Positions 58,796-64,000 of a stretch of DNA of 64,000 bases are shown one piece after another. Within the stretch, counting starts at the first letter, position 1; each line of letters starts with the position of its first letter. The notes under the pieces were generated by a model, which saw nothing but the letters and a program-made list of their open reading frames with translations, was not told where the DNA came from and did no database searches. This DNA comes from UBA1738 sp964388835 (GTDB lineage: Bacteria > Bacillota > Clostridia > UBA1381): the NCBI GenBank assembly GCA_964388835.1, contig CAYMBZ010000001.1, forward strand, positions 26,390 through 90,389, given 5' to 3'. A program made the position numbers and the translations under genes.

Positions 58796-59530
58796 ATGAA
58801 AAACGTGAAAAAAGTTTTGGCAGTAATGACAGCCGCGGCATCACTTATGATGTCAGGATCCGCTTTGGCAGCGAATCAGGTTTCATTCACAGCCGGATCT
58901 ACATCTACAGGTTTTAACGGCTCATACGCAGATGGTAAGTTCACTGTAAGTGCTACACCGACAGTAGCTGCAGGAACGGAAATGACCTTGCTTATTCTTC
59001 GTGAGGGTACAAACCTGAATGACATCAAGAACGCAGATATTCTGTACATAGACCAGGCAACAGAGGGAACGACAGGCGCTTTTAGCGGCATGGGTCTTGC
59101 AACAGATATCGCAGAAGAAGTTACAACAGGCGACGGACATCTTGTTAGATTGGGTTACTACTACGACGATACGACATCAAGAAAGTTTGGTATCGCAGAG
59201 GGTAGACTTAAAGTTTCCGCTGCAGGCGGAGTAAAAGTTCTTTGGGGTGACGTGACAGGGAACGGTGAAGTGGATGCTTCGGATGCCTCGGCTATCGTAA
59301 CGGCACTTCTCGGCGGAAATAAAGTTCATGGTGAGCGTACAATCGGTACAGAGTACATAACAGGTCGTCTCTGGGGTGATGTAACAGACAACGGTGAAGT
59401 GGACGCTTCAGATGCTTCGGCTATCGTAACGGCACTTCTTGGTGGAAACAAGGTTCACGCCGGATTTACAATCGGACAGGAAGCAACTGTAACACCGATT
59501 GTAAGACCGTCTGAAACACCAGCTAAATAA
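58796..59530 (+). CDS. Secreted protein with a paired dockerin-like module
   Basis: ATG 58796 follows AGGAGG and gives 244 residues with a signal peptide (MKNVKKVLAVMTAAASLMM, cleavage after ALA near residue 26). Residues about 55-125 form an Ig-like domain (AGTEMTLLILREG, ADILYIDQATEG) resembling part of the secreted protein at 24316-25110. Two near-identical dockerin-type calcium-binding repeats follow, at about 150-176 and 193-219 (WGDVTGNGEVDASDASAIV and WGDVTDNGEVDASDASAIV). Dockerins normally dock onto cohesins of cellulosome-like complexes; no cohesin is in the window. The two repeats are almost identical at DNA level, implying recent duplication. Confidence 0.88.
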   Translation: MKNVKKVLAVMTAAASLMMSGSALAANQVSFTAGSTSTGFNGSYADGKFTVSATPTVAAGTEMTLLILREGTNLNDIKNADILYIDQATEGTTGAFSGMGLATDIAEEVTTGDGHLVRLGYYYDDTTSRKFGIAEGRLKVSAAGGVKVLWGDVTGNGEVDASDASAIVTALLGGNKVHGERTIGTEYITGRLWGDVTDNGEVDASDASAIVTALLGGNKVHAGFTIGQEATVTPIVRPSETPAK

Positions 59531-59552
59531 TTTAAAATAGGAGGAAAAAGAA

Positions 59553-60737
59553 ATGAAGAAAATTATTTCTTTGGTAGCGGCTCTTTCTATGACTGCTACA
59601 GTTTTCGCTTCATTCGTGACAGTTGCTTCAGCTGAAACCACAACAGGTGCAGAGTATGATGTTAAGGCTGAAGTCATGACAAATGAAGAATATAAGGGTG
59701 TTACAGGTAATGACATCCCGGAAGACACTGCTGCATATCACATTACAGTTGATGCAAGTAAAGTTGTTGGTAATGGTCATTACATGAGTGTGGCAACAGG
59801 ATTATTCAATGATACAACATACAGTGTAAAGAGTGGAATAGGAACGGTACAGTTCGTAGTTAAAGATATTGAGAATGTTCATCATACAGTTGTTGTATCT
59901 CCGTTTGGAAATACTGAAAAGGCTACAATAGGAGCTACATCAAGCCATAAGGCTGGCGGTGAGGTTAAATATAGTGAAGATGAAAAAGAAATCAAAAACA
60001 TAATGGTAGCGACTAAAGCTACTGATGCGTATCCTACTGCGGCTGTAGCATATACATCTCCGATTGATACTATTGATGGTTTGGTTGATATCTATGTTGT
60101 ATTGGAGAATACAGTTGCGTTTACAGCTGACTATGCTGGATTTGTTGAATACAAGGCTTATGATGCGGATGGCAAGGAAGTAGGAAATACAAAACGTGAT
60201 GATTTCACAGGTACACTTTCATTTGCTGGTGTAGGACCTAAGGATGTTCCTGCAACAAGCATTTCAATCATCGGACCGTCTGTATATGTAGCAAACGTTG
60301 GTGGAACTGGCGCATTAGGAACAAGCGTAGAGCCGTCTAACACAACTGATACAGTTGTTTGGTCTTCTTCAGACGATACAGTAGTTGAAATTACTGAAGA
60401 AGGTACCTGGACAGCTAAGAAGCCGGGTAAAGCTACGCTTACAGCTACAGCAGGTACAAAGACAGCATCTGTTGTTGTAAAAGTTAAACCTAAGTTCACA
60501 TGCGGAACTAAGTGGACCAGCGGTAATGACATCGTTTGGGGTAACTCAAAGATTGAAGCACCGGTATTTGGTACAAACTTCAAGGGCGTACTTTCTGATG
60601 GTACAGACAGCAAGGAAGTTGCACTTTCAGGTGACCTTGAAGCAACAGGCGATATCACATTTGACGTAGTTGTTAAGGTTATTAACACCACAGCAGGCGA
60701 ACTTACATTCGACGTTACATGCGATGCTGCTGAATAA
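59553..60737 (+). CDS. Secreted Ig-like (BIG2) domain protein
   Basis: The 394-residue product has a signal peptide (MKKIISLVAALSMTATVFAS, cleavage after ASA near residue 27). It contains a BIG2-type Ig-like domain at about 233-312 (TVVWSSSDDTVVEITEEGTW, KPGKATLTATAGTKTASVVV). Residues 30-220 are beta-rich with no recognised motif. No SLH or sortase anchor is present, so it is released or held by a partner. Codon use is unlike most genes here: GCT, GCA, ACA, GTT and GGT dominate where other genes use GCG and GGA, as in highly expressed genes. RBS is AGGAGG, 22 bases after the dockerin-like gene. Confidence 0.85.
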   Translation: MKKIISLVAALSMTATVFASFVTVASAETTTGAEYDVKAEVMTNEEYKGVTGNDIPEDTAAYHITVDASKVVGNGHYMSVATGLFNDTTYSVKSGIGTVQFVVKDIENVHHTVVVSPFGNTEKATIGATSSHKAGGEVKYSEDEKEIKNIMVATKATDAYPTAAVAYTSPIDTIDGLVDIYVVLENTVAFTADYAGFVEYKAYDADGKEVGNTKRDDFTGTLSFAGVGPKDVPATSISIIGPSVYVANVGGTGALGTSVEPSNTTDTVVWSSSDDTVVEITEEGTWTAKKPGKATLTATAGTKTASVVVKVKPKFTCGTKWTSGNDIVWGNSKIEAPVFGTNFKGVLSDGTDSKEVALSGDLEATGDITFDVVVKVINTTAGELTFDVTCDAAE

Positions 60738-60759
60738 TTAATGTAAAGGAGAATTCGAC

Positions 60760-60936
60760 ATGAAAAATTATGTTAAGCCATCAATCGAACTGAACAGATT
60801 TGATGTTGAAGATATCATTACAGTAAGCGGCCAGATCGGTACTATGGAAACACTTTCCGCTGATACAAAAACTGTTTATGAAGCATATGTAGCAGATAAT
60901 ACTCCTGCTTCGGCAGTTGTGGAGTTCCACTGGTAA
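60760..60936 (+). CDS. Short peptide of unknown function, MKNYVKP/VEDIIT type
   Basis: This 58-residue product was found by direct reading. It begins MKNYVKPSIELNRFDVEDII then TVS, the same pattern as the peptide at 24101-24298 (NY-[VI]-KP, F-x-VEDIIT-x-S). The tail is different, acidic, and ends VVEFHW. There is no signal peptide, membrane helix or Cys. AAAGGAG is nine bases upstream of the ATG. The gene is the last of a three-gene unit after the dockerin-like and Ig-like genes and is followed by a perfect terminator. Function unknown. Confidence 0.75.
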   Translation: MKNYVKPSIELNRFDVEDIITVSGQIGTMETLSADTKTVYEAYVADNTPASAVVEFHW

Positions 60937-60978
60937 TTGATATCTACTCGAATTTGAAAATGTTCGAGTTATGAACTT

Positions 60979-61009
60979 AAAACCGTCCGCGAAACGCGGA
61001 CGGTTTTTT
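60979..61009 (+). terminator. Terminator of the surface-protein/peptide unit
   Basis: AAAACCGTCCGCG (60979-60991) pairs perfectly with CGCGGACGGTTTT, loop AAA, followed by six T in total. A weaker hairpin ACTCGAA/TTCGAGT lies at about 60947-60970. Confidence 0.93.
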
Positions 61010-61087
61010 CACGCTCTTTTTTGCGCTCGGAAAACGCGCCGAAGAAAGGTATTTTTTACGTCTTTTAAAATTACCAAAACTTACAGC

Positions 61088-61116
61088 TTGAAATTCCGTA
61101 TAAAATAGTGTAGTAT
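61088..61116 (+). promoter_or_regulatory. Probable promoter of the S-layer gene
   Basis: TTGAAA (61088-61093) and TAGTAT (61111-61116) are 17 bases apart. A TTGACA at about 61133 has no matching -10 box. The leader would be about 140 bases; 61010-61087 holds nothing I recognise. Confidence 0.5.
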
Positions 61117-61264
61117 ATGACTTGTGGTTGACAAAAAATTATTGAAATACGCAAAAGTGGGGTAATTATGCGCCTTTGCTAAAATTTTCAAAATATTATG
61201 TAAACCACAGGTAGTATAGGAGGAATGTACGAAAATACATTCAAGATTAAAAGGAGGACAAATA

Positions 61265-63847
61265 ATGAAAGGTTCAAAAAAAGTTCTTGCCGGGATTTTG
61301 ACAACTGTAATGTCGATATCTTCACTCGGCATAAGCTCTTTTGCGGCATCGGGAGTACCCGTTGACGTAGAGGGGACGAGATTTGAAGAGCCGATCCAAA
61401 TTTTGCAGGCTCTTGAGATTATGACCGGCGACGGTGACGGAAACTTCAGACCGAATGACACGATTAAGCGTTCCGAGGTTACCAAAATGGCAGTGCTTGC
61501 GATGGGACTCGGCGATGCGGCAGAATCGGCAAAGGGTACGTCTAATTATCCGGATGTGCCGGTTAGCCACTGGGCAAACGGCTATATTAATGTAGCAACT
61601 TCACAGGGATTGGTTATCGGTTATGATACCGGGGAATTCCTGCCGGATAAAGAAATCACTTATGCGGAGGCAATGACAATCTTTGTGCGCGCTATGGGTT
61701 ATGAAGTTTTTGCGGCATCAAAGGGCGGATATCCGCAAGGGTATATCGTTGCGGGTTCAAACAACGGTCTTTCAAAGAACGTTCAGGGCTCAAACACAGA
61801 ACCCATTTCAAGAGGAAATGTGGCATATATGACGGTCAATGCTCTTGAAGCCAAAATGATGGAACAGACAGGCTTCGGCGCGGATGCAACATGGGAGGTA
61901 ACCGACAAAACTTTGCTCAGCGATGTGCTTAAAGTAACAAAAGCAGAAGGTCAGGTTACAGCCATTGAAAACACAGCTGTCTCGGGGGATTCAAGCCTTA
62001 AAAAGGGACAGATTAAGATAGGTACCGAAATATTTGAAACAGCATACAACATGAACAACTTGCTGGGATATAACGTGACTTATTACGCAAGGGAAAATGA
62101 TTACAGAGATACCGAAGTTATTCTTGCACTTCCCATAAAGAGTAAGAACAAGACCTTTACGGTTGATGCTGACCTTATGACCGGAATATCGGACAGAGGC
62201 GCATATAAAACAATTAATTACTACAAGAACGAGGATGCAACAAGTGTATCATATGTAACTCTCGATAATGAGCCTACTTTAATTTACAACGGCAAATTCG
62301 AAGCGCTTGATTATGATTTGGTTGACCTTACCGATTCTTTGGGTGAGATAACTCTTTTGGACACCGATTCAAACGGCAGATATGATATCATTTTTGTTAC
62401 GGAATACAAAACATTGGTGGTTGAAGAGGTAACTTCAACAAATAAAATTATCGATAAGTACGGCAGACCTACCTTGAAGTTGGATGACGAAAACGAAGAT
62501 TTGTCATACAGAATATTGCTGGGCGCGGATGAACTTAAGCTTTCCGAGCTGGAGGAATATGATGTTCTTTCGATTGCGGCAAGCAAGGATGAACTTTTGT
62601 ACGACATTCGTGTAAGCAGAAACAGCGTTGAGGGAAAAATCTCCGGAATAGATGATGAGGGATATACCATTAACGGCAAGCACTACAAGGTGTCGCCGGA
62701 TTTTACCGAGGACATGAATCTGGGAACAGAAGCGGTATTTTACCTTGACATTTCGGGAAAAATCGCAGGAAGCGACACAACAATTGCGGCATCGTCGAAT
62801 TACGCATATCTGATAAAGGCTCATACCTCCGAGGCGACAGAGGAAACAACCTTTAAGGTGTTCACCAAAAACGGCAAAGAAATAACCTTAACGGCGAATG
62901 AGAAAATCAGATATAACGGCGTGGGCGGAAAGCTTTCGTCAAGCGTTGCCGATGAGCTCAAAATCGGCAGTGTAACAAACAAACAACTTATAACTTATTC
63001 GCTGAATTCGGACGGAAAGTTGGTTTCGTTAAACACAGCAAAGGACAACACCGAAACAAATGCGGTTGATAAAAACAGATTTACAATGAACTTCAATTAC
63101 ACCGATGAGGAATTTAACGGTAACACAAATTCAATCGGTAAGGTAAGACTTGATTCTTCAACAATCATTTTTGATATCAATGATGACAGTAAGGATTATA
63201 AAATAGGAAAACTTTCAATGTTTGAGGACGGTTCTTCATACAATGTGGCGGTGTTCGATATGGGAGAGGACTTTGTCGCAAAGGCAATCGTGGTAACCGA
63301 TTCAAATCTTCAGACAAATGCGGAATCCTCAATCGCGGTCGTATCAAAGGTTATAAGCGCAACAAACGACAATGAAGAGATAACAGACCACCTGACGGCA
63401 TACCAAGATGAAAAGCAGATAGGAATATATGCTGAGGAAGCGGGTATTCTTGTCAAGGGTGACAACGGTGACAAACTTGAAGCGGGAGATATTATTCAGT
63501 ACGTGACAAATTCCGAGGGCGAAATTACAAAAATCAGAGTTTTGTTTGATATTTCCGCAAAAGATACCGAGGCGGATAGAAATGTTGTTGAAAACCTCAG
63601 AACGGTTTACGGTAAGGTGACAAAGAAATTTGCAAATTCAATGAACGTTACGGTGGACGGCGGAAGCGTAATGAACTTCAAGCTGGGCAGTGACGTTAAG
63701 GTTTACAGCGTGGATACAACCTTGCCGAAAAACAAAATTTCCGTTGTGACAACGGGTGACATTCAGGCATATGACGAGGACGAGGGAAACAGAGTGTTCG
63801 TCAAAATTTATAAGGATGTTGTTCAAGAGGTTGTAATTGTAAAATAA
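61265..63847 (+). CDS. S-layer homology domain surface protein
   Basis: The 860-residue product has a signal peptide (KKVLAGILTTVMSISSLG, cleavage after FAA near residue 29). Three SLH modules follow: about 35-78 (ILQALEIMTGDGDGNFRPND, IKRSEVTKMAVLAMG), about 90-145 (YPDVPVSHWANGYINVATSQ, FLPDKEITYAEAMTIFVRAMG), and a weaker third to about 190. The remaining 670 residues are acidic and beta-rich without known domains. SLH modules bind pyruvylated wall polymer, so this may be an S-layer or major wall protein. Ribosome binding site is AAAAGGAGG and the leader is long, both fitting strong expression. A UUCG terminator follows. Confidence 0.9.
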   Translation: MKGSKKVLAGILTTVMSISSLGISSFAASGVPVDVEGTRFEEPIQILQALEIMTGDGDGNFRPNDTIKRSEVTKMAVLAMGLGDAAESAKGTSNYPDVPVSHWANGYINVATSQGLVIGYDTGEFLPDKEITYAEAMTIFVRAMGYEVFAASKGGYPQGYIVAGSNNGLSKNVQGSNTEPISRGNVAYMTVNALEAKMMEQTGFGADATWEVTDKTLLSDVLKVTKAEGQVTAIENTAVSGDSSLKKGQIKIGTEIFETAYNMNNLLGYNVTYYARENDYRDTEVILALPIKSKNKTFTVDADLMTGISDRGAYKTINYYKNEDATSVSYVTLDNEPTLIYNGKFEALDYDLVDLTDSLGEITLLDTDSNGRYDIIFVTEYKTLVVEEVTSTNKIIDKYGRPTLKLDDENEDLSYRILLGADELKLSELEEYDVLSIAASKDELLYDIRVSRNSVEGKISGIDDEGYTINGKHYKVSPDFTEDMNLGTEAVFYLDISGKIAGSDTTIAASSNYAYLIKAHTSEATEETTFKVFTKNGKEITLTANEKIRYNGVGGKLSSSVADELKIGSVTNKQLITYSLNSDGKLVSLNTAKDNTETNAVDKNRFTMNFNYTDEEFNGNTNSIGKVRLDSSTIIFDINDDSKDYKIGKLSMFEDGSSYNVAVFDMGEDFVAKAIVVTDSNLQTNAESSIAVVSKVISATNDNEEITDHLTAYQDEKQIGIYAEEAGILVKGDNGDKLEAGDIIQYVTNSEGEITKIRVLFDISAKDTEADRNVVENLRTVYGKVTKKFANSMNVTVDGGSVMNFKLGSDVKVYSVDTTLPKNKISVVTTGDIQAYDEDEGNRVFVKIYKDVVQEVVIVK

Positions 63848-63885
63848 TTAATACCTGATGCTCTTAATATCTTCTCTATACAATT

Positions 63886-63913
63886 AAAAAGGACTGCTTC
63901 GGCGGTCCTTTTT
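63886..63913 (+). terminator. Terminator of the S-layer gene (UUCG loop)
   Basis: AAAAAGGACTGC (63886-63897) pairs with GCGGTCCTTTTT (63902-63913) across a TTCG tetraloop. The last 87 bases of the window hold no gene I can support. Confidence 0.93.
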
Positions 63914-64000
63914 GAGTGTGTGCCGAAAGAAACCAAAGGTGATTTTTTACGGCAAAAAACACAACATATTGTGTAATAGTTATAATAATATTACAAATAT

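Noticed and set aside
61130..61160. A promoter with TTGACA near 61133
   Set aside because: No acceptable -10 box lies 16-18 bases downstream.

Overview
The window is a stretch of chromosome from a Gram-positive, probably anaerobic member of the Clostridia. The evidence is a V/A-type rotary ATPase, HydF of the [FeFe]-hydrogenase maturation pathway, a dcw (division and cell wall) cluster led by mraZ, a MurE with the meso-diaminopimelate motif, secreted proteins with S-layer homology (SLH) domains and dockerin-like repeats, strong AGGAGG ribosome binding sites, and sigma-A promoters with 17-base spacers. Base composition is moderate and gene density is high. I saw no tRNA, rRNA, CRISPR array, transposase or prophage gene. 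The order or family of the organism cannot be fixed from the sequence.

Layout. 1-5234: the 3' part of a V-type ATPase operon (E partial, C, F, A, B, D). 5367-15573: a long plus-strand run with nusB, a Kae1-like gene, xseA-xseB, ispA, a PAP2-like gene, tatD, holB, citrate synthase, a GH13 glucosidase and hydF. 16079-23779: a complete histidine operon led by a TrpR/YerC-type regulator, with hisZ and hisG fused in one reading frame. 24101-25198 (minus): a secreted protein followed by a short peptide gene. 25249-35221 (minus): nadD-yqeK fusion, yhbY, typA, an SLH/M15 peptidase, a membrane protein, a DUF1015 gene, ybaK and mutS2. 35231-37761: tadA, small genes and a radical SAM gene. 37760-40765 (minus): lgt and tex. 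40857-51611: the dcw cluster mraZ-rsmH-ftsL-pbp-murE-murF-mraY-ftsW-murG, with no murD. 52173-58514: a secreted transglutaminase-like protein, rsfS, leuS and htpG. 58596-64000: surface-protein genes (dockerin-like, Ig-like, short peptide, S-layer protein).

Three signals stand out beyond housekeeping. (1) Two short peptide genes (24101-24298 and 60760-60936) share a conserved N-terminal block with the pattern MK-NY-KP ... F-VEDIIT-S and then diverge. Each lies just downstream of a gene for a secreted protein, and the secreted proteins of the two loci appear to share a domain. (2) A dispersed intergenic repeat of about 280 bases occurs three times (15661-15938, 23774-24058, 51709-51995), always just past the 3' end of an operon. 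It keeps several short hairpins while its loops vary. (3) The HisZ-HisG fusion joins the regulatory and catalytic halves of ATP phosphoribosyltransferase, next to a probable histidine repressor gene and a candidate operator.

All calls rest on reading translations and motifs by eye. No database search or folding program was run. Where I moved a start codon, I chose it from the ribosome binding site and the usual start of the family.
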